From the NCBI RefSeq assembly GCF_003259935.1, contig NZ_QLMH01000008.1:62001-126000 (forward strand): a stretch of 64,000 bases of DNA. The letters run 5' to 3'. The number at the start of each line of letters is the position of its first letter. Position 1 is the first letter of the stretch. Positions 50,754 to 60,837 of this stretch are shown piece after piece. The notes under the pieces are model-generated. The model ran no database searches. It saw nothing but the letters and a program-made list of their open reading frames with translations, and had not been told where the DNA came from. A program made the position numbers and the translations under genes. The DNA is from Paranoxybacillus vitaminiphilus (GTDB taxonomy: Bacteria; Bacillota; Bacilli; Bacillales; Anoxybacillaceae).

Positions 50754-51605
50754 TTAGTCATAACCACGAAACACATATGGTTCTTTTGGCTCCTTTATCT
50801 TCTTCCATTCTTCGACTTTGACATATGGAATTGTGATGTTAAAAGGCTGGTAGTAAACAGTCGATAGTTTCCCCTTTACATGAATCCATTCATCATTTTG
50901 CAAGTGCGGTTTTTTTGGAAATTCTGTCAATAGCCCAAACACTCCTGAATCAGCTACACAGTGAATAATCCCAAAACGCAATACAAACAGCTGCTTATCC
51001 GCCGCTGTTCCGTCATGATAAACAAATCCATCCAATTCAATTTGTTTATCGCTGAATTGTCCCGGAAATTGATAAATCGTTTCCAACGCTTTTAAATAGT
51101 TATGATCCTTAAGGATTAGCGGATCTTGATTAGAAAACATTTCTAATTCTTTTTGCATGATGTCATGATAACCTTCTTTTCCATAATAGATGCTTGTATC
51201 AGGCCGAAGAATTTGCCGCTGAACAAACGGATCTTCACTTTTCGTTTCAAATCCGGGAATACGAAACCCTTTCGCTTTCACAAGTTCCGAATCCAATGTT
51301 GCAATCGGCAATAAAAGCGCTGAAGCAATTGGAAAAATAAAAACACAATAATTAAACGCCTTTTTCCATTTAGGTACATGAGCATCATGGTGGCAGCATG
51401 TTTCATCATAACATGGATGAGTGAGTTCTTTTCGGTTCGCAATTTTGAATTGTACAACAGTAAGGAAAGCAAAAATAAAAATGGCGCTAAACGATAAATA
51501 CCAATACCGCATATTAATGTACTTGCTTATATTTCCTGTTGCATGTAAATGGAAAAACAAAAAAGTAAAACCAAGTAAAATATATGTCCGAAGCATCCAT
51601 TTCAC
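50754..51605 (-). CDS. YcgQ-like (DUF1980/TIGR03943) permease partner protein
   Basis: A 283-aa protein with membrane segments near 5-22, 33-52 and 84-105 and an outer C-terminal domain. The family features are the CYDETCCHHDAHVPKWKK segment (metal-ligand-like Cys/His) and FVLRFGIIHCVADSGVFGLL. It works with a DUF318/YcgR permease, encoded 3 bp upstream here. The pair is known in bacilli and has been linked to zinc stress. The partner gene carries an amber codon. Confidence 0.82.
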   Translation of the reverse strand: MKWMLRTYILLGFTFLFFHLHATGNISKYINMRYWYLSFSAIFIFAFLTVVQFKIANRKELTHPCYDETCCHHDAHVPKWKKAFNYCVFIFPIASALLLPIATLDSELVKAKGFRIPGFETKSEDPFVQRQILRPDTSIYYGKEGYHDIMQKELEMFSNQDPLILKDHNYLKALETIYQFPGQFSDKQIELDGFVYHDGTAADKQLFVLRFGIIHCVADSGVFGLLTEFPKKPHLQNDEWIHVKGKLSTVYYQPFNITIPYVKVEEWKKIKEPKEPYVFRGYD

Positions 51606-51608
51606 CTC

Positions 51609-52475
51609 CTAAATCAGTAATGAACCGACAAATACAAAAACAGTGATATAAGCAATTAACAGTACAACAAAACGCGTTTTGAACGACTGTAAAAGCATCA
51701 ATGTATTTTTAATGTCAATCATCGGACCGTAAACTAAAAAAGCCGTCAAAGCGCTAAATGAAAACGTAGATTGGAAGGAAGAAGCAATAAAAGCATCAGC
51801 TTCTGAACAAAGCGATAATACGAACGCAAGCGCCATCATGATCAATGAAGAAGACACTTTCCCTTGTCCCAGCTGCATTAAGGTCGACGTTTTGACAAAA
51901 GTTTGCATCGCTGAAGCGACAAACGCACCGATGATTAAATATTTTCCTGACGAGAAAAACTCATCAATGCTATGCTCAAGCGTTCCCATCCATTTCTCCT
52001 TCAATGTTTTAGACATGGAAGATGAAATGACTTCTTTTTTCCGCAATTGGTCATCTTTATATTGTACCGCCAGCACCCATCCGATTAATATCGCCACAGC
52101 AAGCGCAAAACCGGAACGGTAAAGCACCATTTTTAAACTGCTTCCGAAAGCGATAAAAGTAGAAAATAAGACAACCGGGTTAATGATTGGCCCCGTTAGC
52201 ATAAACGGAATCGCGGCATAAAGCGGTACCCCTTTGGCAACTAAGCGCCGCGCAATCGGGACAATCCCGCACTCGCACGCAGGAAACAGAGCGCCAATCA
52301 ACGTCGCATACAACACCGCTAATACTTTGTTTTTCGGCACCTATTTTTCAATCATCTCTTCAGTCGCAAACATTTGAATAATTCCGGCAATAAATACGCC
52401 AATTAACACAAATGGCAATGACTCTATTAAAATACTAATAAAAATCGTATTTAACTGGAGAAATGACTTTATCAT
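51609..52475 (-). pseudogene. YcgR-like permease (DUF318/PF03773) with in-frame amber codon
   Basis: From the ATG at 52475 (behind AAAGGAG) the frame reads MIKSFLQLNTIFISILIESL and on to EEMIEK, then a TAG at 52341-52343, then VPKNKVLAVLYATLIGALFP and the rest of the permease without change of frame. A TGG-to-TAG change is the simplest cause. ACECGIVPIARR is the family's cysteine motif. The full product would be 288 aa. A GTG next to the stop could restart a 243-aa form lacking the first helix. Confidence 0.8.
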
Positions 52476-52705
52476 GGTTCTCATGCTCCTTTAAACATTC
52501 CATTCATACAAACTACAACCTTATTATTCTAGCACTAAGCCGATGAAAAATTAATGGGAATATTATCAGCCTTTTAGGAAATTATACTTGTTCAGGAAAC
52601 AAAAGGGTATTTTCAAAAAACACCGTTTCACTCGTTAAAATATTAAGGGATGATAACAAAACTGTTTCATCCCTTCTACCGCTTATAAATGTTTCGCCTA
52701 AAAAT

Positions 52706-52734
52706 AAGGCGCGAAGTATTTCTTATCGCGCCTT
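52706..52734 (-). terminator. Terminator of the fru operon
   Basis: AAGGCGCGA/TCGCGCCTT perfect stem, followed by TATTTTTAG on the minus strand, close behind the fruA stop. The rest of 52476-52705 shows no gene. Confidence 0.78.
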
Positions 52735-52742
52735 TTCTTCTA

Positions 52743-54614
52743 TTATTCTTTTACTTCTTTTTTCCACAAGCCAACCATTACCGCTGTTACAACTGAACCG
52801 ATGAAAATAGCTAAAATGTATAATAGCGGATTGCCTTTGACGATAGGAATGACAAATGCTCCCCCATGCGGTGCCGGCAATCCTATTCCAAACATCATGG
52901 TCAAGGCACCTGCAATGGCAGATCCGACAATAATCGAAGGAATCACGCGCACCGGGTCAGCTGCTGCAAACGGAATTGCTCCTTCTGTAATAAACGATGC
53001 GCCCATAATATAGCACGTCTTCCCTGCTTCACGTTCCGCTTTTGTAAATTTATGTTTAAAGAAAGTAGTCGCAAGCGCCAACCCTAACGGCGGCACCATT
53101 CCCCCTGCCATAATCGCTGCGTGCGGCGCATAATTTCCTGCATCAATCATTGCGATTCCGAATGTAAACGCTGCTTTGTTTATCGGTCCTCCCATATCGA
53201 CTGCCATCATTCCGCCTAAAATGAGGCCTAATAACACAAGATTTCCTGTTCCCATATTTTCAAGCCAAACCTTCATGCTATCGTTTAAGGCTTTGACAGG
53301 ATCAATAACGACATACATCATGACAAGGCCAGTAATCAATACCCCAAACAACGGGTATAATAACACAGGTTTAATTCCTTCGAGCGATTGTGGCAAACGA
53401 CTAAATACTTTCTTTAATCCTACGACTAAATAGCCTGCTAGAAAGCCAGCAATTAAACCGCCTAAAAAGCCCGCGCCGCCGTTTGCCGCTAAAAAGCCGC
53501 CCACCATCCCCGGAGCAAAACCAGGACGATCGGCAATACTCATCGCAATAAATCCGGCAAGAACAGGAATCATGAGCGCAAACGCACTGCCTCCGCCAAT
53601 GTCCATTAACGCTTTGGCAATCGGATGATAGGAAGGATCGTTTGGATCAAACGCCTTAATTCCGAAAATAAACGAAATCGCAATTAAAATACCGCCTCCC
53701 ACAACAAATGGAAGCATATTCGATACACCGTTCATTAAGTGTTTATAAAAACCGGTGCGCTGGTTAGGAGAGCTTTGTATATGTGAACTGCGTTCGTTTC
53801 CGTCACCTTGGTAAATCGGCGCATCCTGCTTTAGCGCCTGCTCAATGAGCTGCTGTGGGTTTCGAATCGCTTGAGCAACAGGCACTTGAATGACATGTTT
53901 TCCTTTAAATCGCTCCATTTCCACTTGTTTATCCGCAGCGACAATAATCGCAACCGCTTCTTCAATTTCTTTTGCCGTTAATTCGTTTTTCACGCCGCTT
54001 GAGCCGTTTGTTTCCACTTTGATATCGACATTCATTTCTCTTGCTTTTGCTTTCAACGCATCGGCCGCCATGTATGTGTGGGCAATTCCAGTAGGACACG
54101 CAGTGACGGCTAACACTTTTTTCGCGGAAGAAGCAGTTTCTTCGTTTTCATTGAGTAATTCGGCTTCTTTTTCACGAATTACATCTAATATTTCCTCCTT
54201 GGTTGAAGCGCTTTCAATTTTTGAACGAAAAGAGGCGTTCATCAAAAGAGTGGATAAGCGAGATAACACCTCTAAGTGGGTATTGTTCGCCCCTTCTGGA
54301 GCCGCAATCATAAAGAACAAGTGACTCGGTTTGCCATCTAAGGATTCGTAATCAATCCCTTCTTTAGAGCGCCCGAGCGCCACTGCCGGAATTTTTACTG
54401 CTGTTGTTTTTGCGTGAGGAATGGCGATTCCTTCCCCGATACCGGTTGTGCTTTGCGCTTCACGGGCAAATATTGCCTTTTTAAAAGCCTCTTTATCATA
54501 TAACTTTCCTGTTTCATCTAACTTGTTGGCAAGCTCCTCAATGACCGCTTCTTTTGTTTTCGCTTTCAATTCAAGAATCATTGTATCTTTCGTTAATAAA
54601 TCCGTAATTCTCAT
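52743..54614 (-). CDS. fruA: PTS fructose-specific EIIABC component
   Basis: Fructose uptake with phosphorylation to fructose-1-phosphate. The 623-aa protein has EIIA at 1-145 (active His in GIAIPHAKTTAVK), EIIB at about 168-265 (active Cys in VTACPTGIAHTYMA) and EIIC at about 295-620, with eight to nine membrane segments. It has the domain order of B. subtilis FruA. It is last in fruR-fruK-fruA, with a 15-bp gap after fruK. Confidence 0.95.
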   Translation of the reverse strand: MRITDLLTKDTMILELKAKTKEAVIEELANKLDETGKLYDKEAFKKAIFAREAQSTTGIGEGIAIPHAKTTAVKIPAVALGRSKEGIDYESLDGKPSHLFFMIAAPEGANNTHLEVLSRLSTLLMNASFRSKIESASTKEEILDVIREKEAELLNENEETASSAKKVLAVTACPTGIAHTYMAADALKAKAREMNVDIKVETNGSSGVKNELTAKEIEEAVAIIVAADKQVEMERFKGKHVIQVPVAQAIRNPQQLIEQALKQDAPIYQGDGNERSSHIQSSPNQRTGFYKHLMNGVSNMLPFVVGGGILIAISFIFGIKAFDPNDPSYHPIAKALMDIGGGSAFALMIPVLAGFIAMSIADRPGFAPGMVGGFLAANGGAGFLGGLIAGFLAGYLVVGLKKVFSRLPQSLEGIKPVLLYPLFGVLITGLVMMYVVIDPVKALNDSMKVWLENMGTGNLVLLGLILGGMMAVDMGGPINKAAFTFGIAMIDAGNYAPHAAIMAGGMVPPLGLALATTFFKHKFTKAEREAGKTCYIMGASFITEGAIPFAAADPVRVIPSIIVGSAIAGALTMMFGIGLPAPHGGAFVIPIVKGNPLLYILAIFIGSVVTAVMVGLWKKEVKE

Positions 54615-54629
54615 TTTCTCTCCCCCTCG

Positions 54630-55541
54630 CTATACTTGCGTCACTTTCACTTCAGAAAGCAATTGTTCCACTTTGTCTTTCGTGCATAAATCTTCCGAAA
54701 AAGCAGTTGCGCTTCCTGCTGCCACGCTGTATTGAAACGCTTTTTCTATATCTTGTTCGTTGAAATATGCTGCCAAAAATCCTGCCACCATTGAATCCCC
54801 TGCTCCGACCGAGTTTTTCACGATTCCTTTTGGAGCAGTGGCGAAAAGTATTTTTCCTTTATTAAAGAAAAACGCACCATCACCAGCCATCGACACAATG
54901 ACATTTTCGACACCTAGTTCTACCAGTTTATATCCGTAAGAAATAATGTCATTTTTAGACGAAATTTCTGTATCAAATAACTCTCCAAGTTCATGATGAT
55001 TCGGTTTCATTAAAAATGGATGATGTTGAATGAATTGCTTTAAAGCCGGTCCGCTTGTGTCAACGACTACTTTGATACCATTGCGTTTCGATGTTGCAAC
55101 CATTTGATTATAAAAATCCGCTGGAATAGATGGCGGGATACTCCCTGCTAAAACAAGAATATCCTCTTGACTTAATGCTTGAATTTTGTTCATTAATTCA
55201 TCTTGATGTTCAGAAAGAATAGCTGGACCTTGTCCGTTAATCTCCGTTTCTTCCCCGGATTTTAGTTTAATGTTAATTCGTGTATCCCCGTTTACTTTGA
55301 CAAAATCGGCGTGAATTTCTTCCTTCTTTAATTCACTTTCAATAAACTGCCCAGTAAATCCCCCGATAAACCCGAAAGCGGTATTATCGACACCAAGCCG
55401 TTTCAAAACACGGGACACATTAATCCCTTTTCCACCGGGAAATATGGCTGTTTTCGTTGCCCGATTTAATTCTCCGACTCGAAAATGTTCAACTTCTACA
55501 ATGTAATCAACAGAAGGGTTTAATGTACATGTATAAATCAT
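54630..55541 (-). CDS. fruK: 1-phosphofructokinase
   Basis: PfkB-family kinase, 303 aa, making fructose-1,6-bisphosphate from fructose-1-phosphate. N-terminal GGKGINVSRVLKRLG and C-terminal GAGDSMVAGFLAAY (catalytic Asp) are the two PfkB signatures. Its start overlaps the fruR stop by 4 bp. Confidence 0.95.
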   Translation of the reverse strand: MIYTCTLNPSVDYIVEVEHFRVGELNRATKTAIFPGGKGINVSRVLKRLGVDNTAFGFIGGFTGQFIESELKKEEIHADFVKVNGDTRINIKLKSGEETEINGQGPAILSEHQDELMNKIQALSQEDILVLAGSIPPSIPADFYNQMVATSKRNGIKVVVDTSGPALKQFIQHHPFLMKPNHHELGELFDTEISSKNDIISYGYKLVELGVENVIVSMAGDGAFFFNKGKILFATAPKGIVKNSVGAGDSMVAGFLAAYFNEQDIEKAFQYSVAAGSATAFSEDLCTKDKVEQLLSEVKVTQV

Positions 55542-56290
55542 TTTGTCACTACCTCGATTGCTGTTTTTGCTTCGTATTGTGCCAGTAATTCCTCGTCAAG
55601 TGCGTCAGTAATCAACGTTGCTTCATCTAAATTAGCAATTTTTGCAAATGTACTTTCATTTATTTTTGAATGATCGGCTAAAACATATGCCTGCCGCGAT
55701 AATTTCATCGCCATGCTCTTTACTAACGCTTCTTCCGGATCTGGTGTTGTATAACCGTAGTCAATATGAACGCCATTCGCTCCTATAAAACATTTATCGA
55801 AGCTGTAGCTTTCAAGAGCGCGAATGGCACCACGGCCAATTAAAGCTTTTGTTTTCTGTTTCACCATCCCGCCGAGCAAGTACGTAGGAATTTCTTTTTC
55901 CATTAAAGCTTCTAAATGCATAACCCCATTCGTAACAACAACAATATCTTTTGCTTCAAGAAAGGGAATCATCTGTAATGTTGTCGTTCCTGCATCTAAA
56001 TAAATGCAATCGCCGTCTCTTACAAGACTTGCGGCATATTTCGCAATGATCTGTTTTTCTTTTATGTTTTTTGTTGATTTTTCGAAAACGCTTAGCTCTT
56101 CTCTTTTTTGCTGTAATAAAGCTGCTCCGCCATGAACACGCTTTAATTTTTTCTCCTTCTCCAATTGGCTTAAATCGCGGCGAATCGTTGATTCAGATGA
56201 AGACGTTGCCTCGACCAGCTCTTGGAGTTTCACGACTTCTTTTTTTGCCAGCAATTCTAAAATAATGCGATGACGTTCTGCTGTAAGCAA
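55538..56290 (-). CDS. fruR: DeoR-family fructose operon repressor
   Basis: A 250-aa repressor. Helix-turn-helix at about 5-50 (ERHRIILELLAKKEVVKLQE, SESTIRRDLSQLEKE) and a DeoR sugar-phosphate domain (YLDAGTTTLQMIPFL, NGVMHLEAL, GANGVHIDYG). TTG start directly behind GGAGGTGAAAA; upstream in-frame codons are not used. It probably responds to fructose-1-phosphate and binds the repeats at 56357-56423. Confidence 0.92.
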   Translation of the reverse strand: MLTAERHRIILELLAKKEVVKLQELVEATSSSESTIRRDLSQLEKEKKLKRVHGGAALLQQKREELSVFEKSTKNIKEKQIIAKYAASLVRDGDCIYLDAGTTTLQMIPFLEAKDIVVVTNGVMHLEALMEKEIPTYLLGGMVKQKTKALIGRGAIRALESYSFDKCFIGANGVHIDYGYTTPDPEEALVKSMAMKLSRQAYVLADHSKINESTFAKIANLDEATLITDALDEELLAQYEAKTAIEVVTK

Positions 56291-56337
56291 ATTTTCACCT
56301 CCATGATGCTTATTTTTTGTCTGTATTTTTATCATAA

Positions 56338-56351
56338 TGGAAGCGGTTTAA
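56338..56351. promoter_or_regulatory. cre-like catabolite control site
   Basis: TGGAAGCGGTTTAA resembles the CcpA consensus TGWAARCGYTWNCW with few changes. It lies about 50 bp before fruR. Confidence 0.5.
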
Positions 56352-56356
56352 AAAAT

Positions 56357-56423
56357 CAATCAAAAACATCAAAATTCAATCAAATTCTTTCGATTTTTTA
56401 TTTAAAAACAATCAAAAACACTC
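56357..56423. promoter_or_regulatory. Putative FruR operator repeats
   Basis: Three direct repeats: CAATCAAAAACATC at 56357, CAATCAAATTCTTT at 56377 and CAATCAAAAACACT at 56409. Direct repeats of this size upstream of the operon fit DeoR-family operators. Confidence 0.55.
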
Positions 56424-56545
56424 AATATAAATCGAATACCATTGGCAATAAAAAAATCCATTCCCATAGAAATGAAACACTTCTATGCAAAATGTTCAAT
56501 AACACAGACTATTATCTTAAAAACTATCAAAACGAAAAAACAAAA

Positions 56546-56572
56546 GGAAGGTGCGTTGAATCAGCACCTTCC
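56546..56572 (-). terminator. Terminator of the chemoreceptor gene
   Basis: GGAAGGTGC/GCACCTTCC perfect 9-bp stem, with TTTTGTTTTTT following on the minus strand. Confidence 0.87.
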
Positions 56573-56588
56573 CTTATTAAACGAGTTA

Positions 56589-58370
56589 TTAGTCTTTTAG
56601 TTGAAATTTACTTACTAATTGATTGAGCTGCTCGCTTAATTCGTTAAGCTGAACGGCAGAATGGGTAATTGTTTGAACAGCATTCCCCTGTTCATCGACT
56701 GATGCCATTATTTCTTCAGATGATGCGGATGTTTGTTGGGCAACTGAGGAAATCGTCGCTGTTGCCTCAATAAAGTTTCGCATTCCTTGGTGGATAACAT
56801 CAATATCTTTACTGCTTGTTCGGATAGCATTAATGATATTGGCAATAGCTGAAGAAATTTGCGCAAATTCCTTTTCCGTATCCTGAACAGCTTTATTTAA
56901 CTCATCGGAAATGGAAATCGTTTGTGACATTGTCGTAACAGTCGCTTCTGTTTCCCGTTCAATTCCTTCAATCATTTGTTGGATTTCTCCAGTTGATAGA
57001 TTGGTTGCTTCAGCAAGTTTTCGTACTTCTTCAGCAACGACCGCAAATCCCTTTCCATGTTCACCCGCTCTTGCGGCCTCTATGCTTGCATTAAGTGCTA
57101 GTAAATTCGTTTGTGTCGCAATTTGCTCGATTGTAGTAACTATATTTGAAATCTCTTTTACCTTCGTATATAAATTTGTAATCCCGATGCTAATTTCATT
57201 GGAAGATTTGATGGAAGCCTGATTAGCCCGCTGGAGAACAGATACTTGTTCTTTGCCGTTTTCCACTGCAGTCGCAGCGTGCTCGGTTAAATCTAAAATT
57301 AATTTATTTTGTTTCGATAAATTATCGACCGATGATGCGAGCGAATCTGTCTGATTGCTTAGCTTTTCAATTTCTGCAGCCTGTGAGCTGTTTACATTTA
57401 CGATTTCTTGAACAGCTCTGTTAATTTCATCACTAGTAGCAGCCGTTTCTTCACTCAAGGCGGATAATTCAGCAGAAGCCTTAGAAACTTTCATTCCCAT
57501 TTCTTTAATGTTGCCAACTAACATTTGCAAATTTTGGATCATCGTATTGAATGCGTCTGTCAACTTCCCAATTTCATTTTTCGTTTTATAAGAAATAGGC
57601 TCTACAGCTAAATTTCCTGCTGCGACTACTGCCGATACATGTTGCAGCTTTTCTAACACCTTTATTTTTCTTCGTATCAAAAAGTAAAAAACGGATAACC
57701 CAAGTATCGACACAACAGCTGTAATCGCAATCGTTACATATTTCAAGATTTTCAGCGATTCATAAAATTCATCTTTATATGCACCGACACCCACCATCCA
57801 GTCCCACGCGTCAAAATAAACGACGTAAGCAATTTTTTCCCTTTCTTTGCTCTCCCCTTTATTTTTCCATAAATATTCATAAAAGCGTTCAGATGGGGAA
57901 GATGACTTAGAAATTTTCACTAAGTCACGAATAACAAACTGATCTTGGCTGTTTTTCATTTTTGAAAAGTCTGCTCCTAACGGCTGCAGAGGATGAAGTT
58001 GTACTTTATAATTAGAATCAAAGGCAAAGACATAACCGTTTTCTTTATAAACAAAAGACGTTTGCTTATAGTCATAAAACATATTTTTATGTTCATCCAG
58101 TTTCGGTCCGTTTAATAGCGTTCGCGCCTTTTCCTGAGCTTCTTCCAATGTCAGTTCACCGCTTTTTACTTGGCTGTCCAAATGTTCAAGCATTGTCACC
58201 GCATTTCCAACAATATGCTGCAAGTCCAATTTCCCGCTCTCAATCAGCTCGCGTTTGGCAAAAGAATAACTCACTTCCCCTAAAACAGCCGTAACAGTAA
58301 CCATTAATAATGCTGCTAAAGCAATAAGTTGAAATGAAATTTTATGAATCAATGAACCGCCCTTTCCCAT
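56589..58370 (-). CDS. Methyl-accepting chemotaxis protein (Cache type)
   Basis: A 593-aa receptor. TM1 is near 10-32, an extracellular single Cache-type sensor at about 35-205 ([34 protein letters not shown]), TM2 near 208-230, then HAMP and a cytoplasmic signalling region whose hairpin tip reads [20 protein letters not shown]. The ligand is probably a small carboxylate or amine, unknown here. Monocistronic, with its own terminator. Confidence 0.92.
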   Translation of the reverse strand: MGKGGSLIHKISFQLIALAALLMVTVTAVLGEVSYSFAKRELIESGKLDLQHIVGNAVTMLEHLDSQVKSGELTLEEAQEKARTLLNGPKLDEHKNMFYDYKQTSFVYKENGYVFAFDSNYKVQLHPLQPLGADFSKMKNSQDQFVIRDLVKISKSSSPSERFYEYLWKNKGESKEREKIAYVVYFDAWDWMVGVGAYKDEFYESLKILKYVTIAITAVVSILGLSVFYFLIRRKIKVLEKLQHVSAVVAAGNLAVEPISYKTKNEIGKLTDAFNTMIQNLQMLVGNIKEMGMKVSKASAELSALSEETAATSDEINRAVQEIVNVNSSQAAEIEKLSNQTDSLASSVDNLSKQNKLILDLTEHAATAVENGKEQVSVLQRANQASIKSSNEISIGITNLYTKVKEISNIVTTIEQIATQTNLLALNASIEAARAGEHGKGFAVVAEEVRKLAEATNLSTGEIQQMIEGIERETEATVTTMSQTISISDELNKAVQDTEKEFAQISSAIANIINAIRTSSKDIDVIHQGMRNFIEATATISSVAQQTSASSEEIMASVDEQGNAVQTITHSAVQLNELSEQLNQLVSKFQLKD

Positions 58371-58876
58371 AAAAATCCCCCCAGGTAAAGCCAGTATAAT
58401 CTTTGTTATTTACTATTAAGATCATATTATAAAAGGGCTATAATTTCGATATAGAATTTTAAAATAACCTGATAATTCCGAATAATATAAAAAAGCTGTT
58501 GTAAGGAGAAGCTTCGACTCCTAAAAAATAAATATCATTGATACTTTTGCGCAACTTGTCAAAAAAAAAAGAAAACGCCTCTTTTCTTACCATATTCGGC
58601 ATAAAAACAGCAAACCCATCCCCATGTAAATCATTGCGATTCATCTCTATGTACATGACAACATCTGTATATAAAAAATTCAAAAAATATTGAATTTTTT
58701 CTAATATAAACTTTAATATAAAAAAGTTTATTGTAAATAGAACTTTTTTCCTGTTTTATATGTTTTATACTTATCATCATGATGATGAAGTATATAAATG
58801 GTAGATGCGTCAACAATCACTTTTTAATAAATGATGGCAGCAATATTGTGATGCGATCTTTTATCTGTTCATAAAT
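58371..58876. other. AT-rich intergenic region upstream of the chemoreceptor gene
   Basis: About 500 bp. A 74-codon minus frame at 58459-58683 has no ribosome site and is not called. A palindrome ATCATCATGATGAT lies near 58773, flanked by ATACTT and AAGTAT. No other feature seen. Confidence 0.4.
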
Positions 58877-59058
58877 GACAAATCATATGCATCGGATAAG
58901 GCATATGCTAGTTTGCAGAGTGTAAAAACGAGGAGGGCGAAAATGGTGTTGGCTCCCTTGAAAGCGAAGTACCAGCTGGCGGGGATTCAATCCTGACAGA
59001 AACATCTCCGCAACTCCCACCATCTTCAAATACACAACTGTTGAGTATGATTTGTCAT
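58877..59058. mobile_element. MITE-like element, 182 bp
   Basis: Terminal inverted repeats ATGACAAATCATA and TATGATTTGTCAT are perfect over 13 bp. The trinucleotide TAA flanks both ends directly (58874-58876 and 59059-59061), as a target duplication would. The inside is more GC-rich than its surroundings (CTGGCGGGGATTCAATCCTG, GGAGGGCGAAAATGG) and encodes no protein. Only one copy in this window, so mobility is inferred. Confidence 0.5.
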
Positions 59059-59065
59059 TAAGCAT

Positions 59066-59140
59066 AAGGGCTGACCGTAAAGCAAAGTATCAGACCTCAC
59101 AATCATGTTGTGAGGCAGGACACCAACTGGTCAGCCCTTT
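59066..59140. repeat. Palindromic intergenic repeat, copy 12 (short)
   Basis: Arms AAGGGCTGACC/GGTCAGCCCTT with an inner CCTCACAA/TTGTGAGG pair. It terminates the malic enzyme gene and abuts the MITE-like element. Confidence 0.83.
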
Positions 59141-59182
59141 CCTTTGTTCTTTCATGTCTTTTGTACAAAAATCCTAATACCA

Positions 59183-60607
59183 TTATTCCGTAGGAGCGAT
59201 CGCTTCTTTACGGGCAACTCCTGTACGATATGCCGCTTTCATAACAGCTTCACGTACCCGCTCTGCTACTTTACTGTTAAAAACGCTTGGAATGATGTAC
59301 GTTTCATTTAATTCCTCATCTGTTACGACAGAAGCAATCGCCTGCGCTGCAGCTAATTTCATTTCTTCATTAATTTCTTTTGCCCGGCAGTCCAACGCCC
59401 CGCGGAAAATGCCTGGGAAGCAAAGAACGTTATTAATTTGGTTTGGATAATCCGATCTTCCAGTCGCCATAACACGAACATATGGTTCAGCAAGTTCCGG
59501 ATCAATTTCCGGAACAGGATTCGCCATTGCAAAGACAATTGGATCTTTTGCCATTTTCTTAATATCTTCCACTGTTAAAATACCTGGAGCAGAAACACCA
59601 ATAAATACATCGGCTCCTTTAATCACCTCGGATAATGTTCCACTTAAATTATCTGGATTTGTCATTTGAGCATATTCCATCCAATACAGATTCTCATAAT
59701 TTTCCCCTCGATGGATGGCGCCTAAACGGTCAACACCGATAATGTTGCGCACACCGGCAGCGAGTAAAATTTTCGTGCAGGCAATTCCAGCTGCACCAAT
59801 TCCCGTTAAAACAACTTTAATATCCTCTAGTTTTTTGCCGACAATTTTTAACGCATTCAACAGTCCTGCTAACAAGACGACAGCCGTACCGTGCTGATCA
59901 TCATGGAAAACAGGAATATCCAATTCTTTCTTTAATCTTTCTTCAATTTCAAAGCAACGCGGAGCAGAAATATCTTCTAAATTAATTCCGCCAAAAGCAG
60001 GAGCAATCGCTTTCACAATTTGAATAATTTCTTCCGTATCTTTCGTATCTAAACAAATTGGAAACGCATCAACACCGGCAAGCTGCTTAAACAGCATCGC
60101 TTTTCCTTCCATGACCGGCATAGCTGCATGCGGTCCGATATCGCCAAGTCCTAGCACCGCTGTGCCATCTGAAACAACAGCGACAGTATTGCGCTTAATC
60201 GTCAGCGAATAAGCCTTTGTCGGGTCTTCAGCAATCGCTGTACAAACGCGGGCAACTCCCGGAGTATAAACACGTGATAAATCATCGCGGGTCTTAATGG
60301 GGATTTTCGATTTCACTTCAATTTTCCCGCCAATATGCATTAAAAACGTTCGGTCGGATACATGAATGACTTTGACACCATTAATTTTTTTTAATGTGTC
60401 CGTAATTAAGTCACAATGTTTTGTATCAAATGCGCTGACAGTGATGTCGCGGACCGTATGCGTTTTGCTGGAAGAAATTACGTCAATCCCGACGATATCT
60501 CCACCAGCCTTTCCAATGGCAGTCGCAATCTCACCAAACGAAACAAGTTCTTTTTGAAATTGAAGACGAATTGTAATATGCATGCTTGCACCACTTGGTA
60601 TTGACAT
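59183..60607 (-). CDS. NAD(P)-dependent malic enzyme with N-terminal ACT domain
   Basis: Oxidative decarboxylation of malate to pyruvate. A 474-aa protein: an ACT-like regulatory domain at about 10-85 (ITIRLQFQKELVSFGEIATA), then the malic domain (RVYTPGVARVC, VVSDGTAVLGLGDIGPHAAM, DDQHGTAVV metal site) and the NAD-binding domain (VVLTGIGAAGIAC). The ACT domain suggests control by an amino acid. The cofactor cannot be fixed by eye. AAAGGTAG precedes the ATG. Confidence 0.92.
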   Translation of the reverse strand: MSIPSGASMHITIRLQFQKELVSFGEIATAIGKAGGDIVGIDVISSSKTHTVRDITVSAFDTKHCDLITDTLKKINGVKVIHVSDRTFLMHIGGKIEVKSKIPIKTRDDLSRVYTPGVARVCTAIAEDPTKAYSLTIKRNTVAVVSDGTAVLGLGDIGPHAAMPVMEGKAMLFKQLAGVDAFPICLDTKDTEEIIQIVKAIAPAFGGINLEDISAPRCFEIEERLKKELDIPVFHDDQHGTAVVLLAGLLNALKIVGKKLEDIKVVLTGIGAAGIACTKILLAAGVRNIIGVDRLGAIHRGENYENLYWMEYAQMTNPDNLSGTLSEVIKGADVFIGVSAPGILTVEDIKKMAKDPIVFAMANPVPEIDPELAEPYVRVMATGRSDYPNQINNVLCFPGIFRGALDCRAKEINEEMKLAAAQAIASVVTDEELNETYIIPSVFNSKVAERVREAVMKAAYRTGVARKEAIAPTE

Positions 60608-60837
60608 CTTAATCTACCTTTCTATGATTCATTTTTTCGCAGAAAAAGTTCATCATATTTTTCGAAATGTGTTATACTTTATTAATAAATAGCATGTATT
60701 AGGATATAATATTCGTACGCGCTATGCGACTTAATGATTAAATTATATTCTATTTCCAACTTCAATAACAAGTATTATTTCTTCATTTCGCGAACGCTTC
60801 ATTTTTATCATGATAGACAGAACAGGAGAGCAGTTCA

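Noticed and set aside
58459-58683. 74-codon minus frame upstream of the chemoreceptor gene
   Set aside because: No ribosome site, AT-driven composition and no family resemblance.
58883-59065. 60-codon minus frame inside the MITE-like element
   Set aside because: It spans the inverted repeats exactly and has no start signal; the element looks non-coding.
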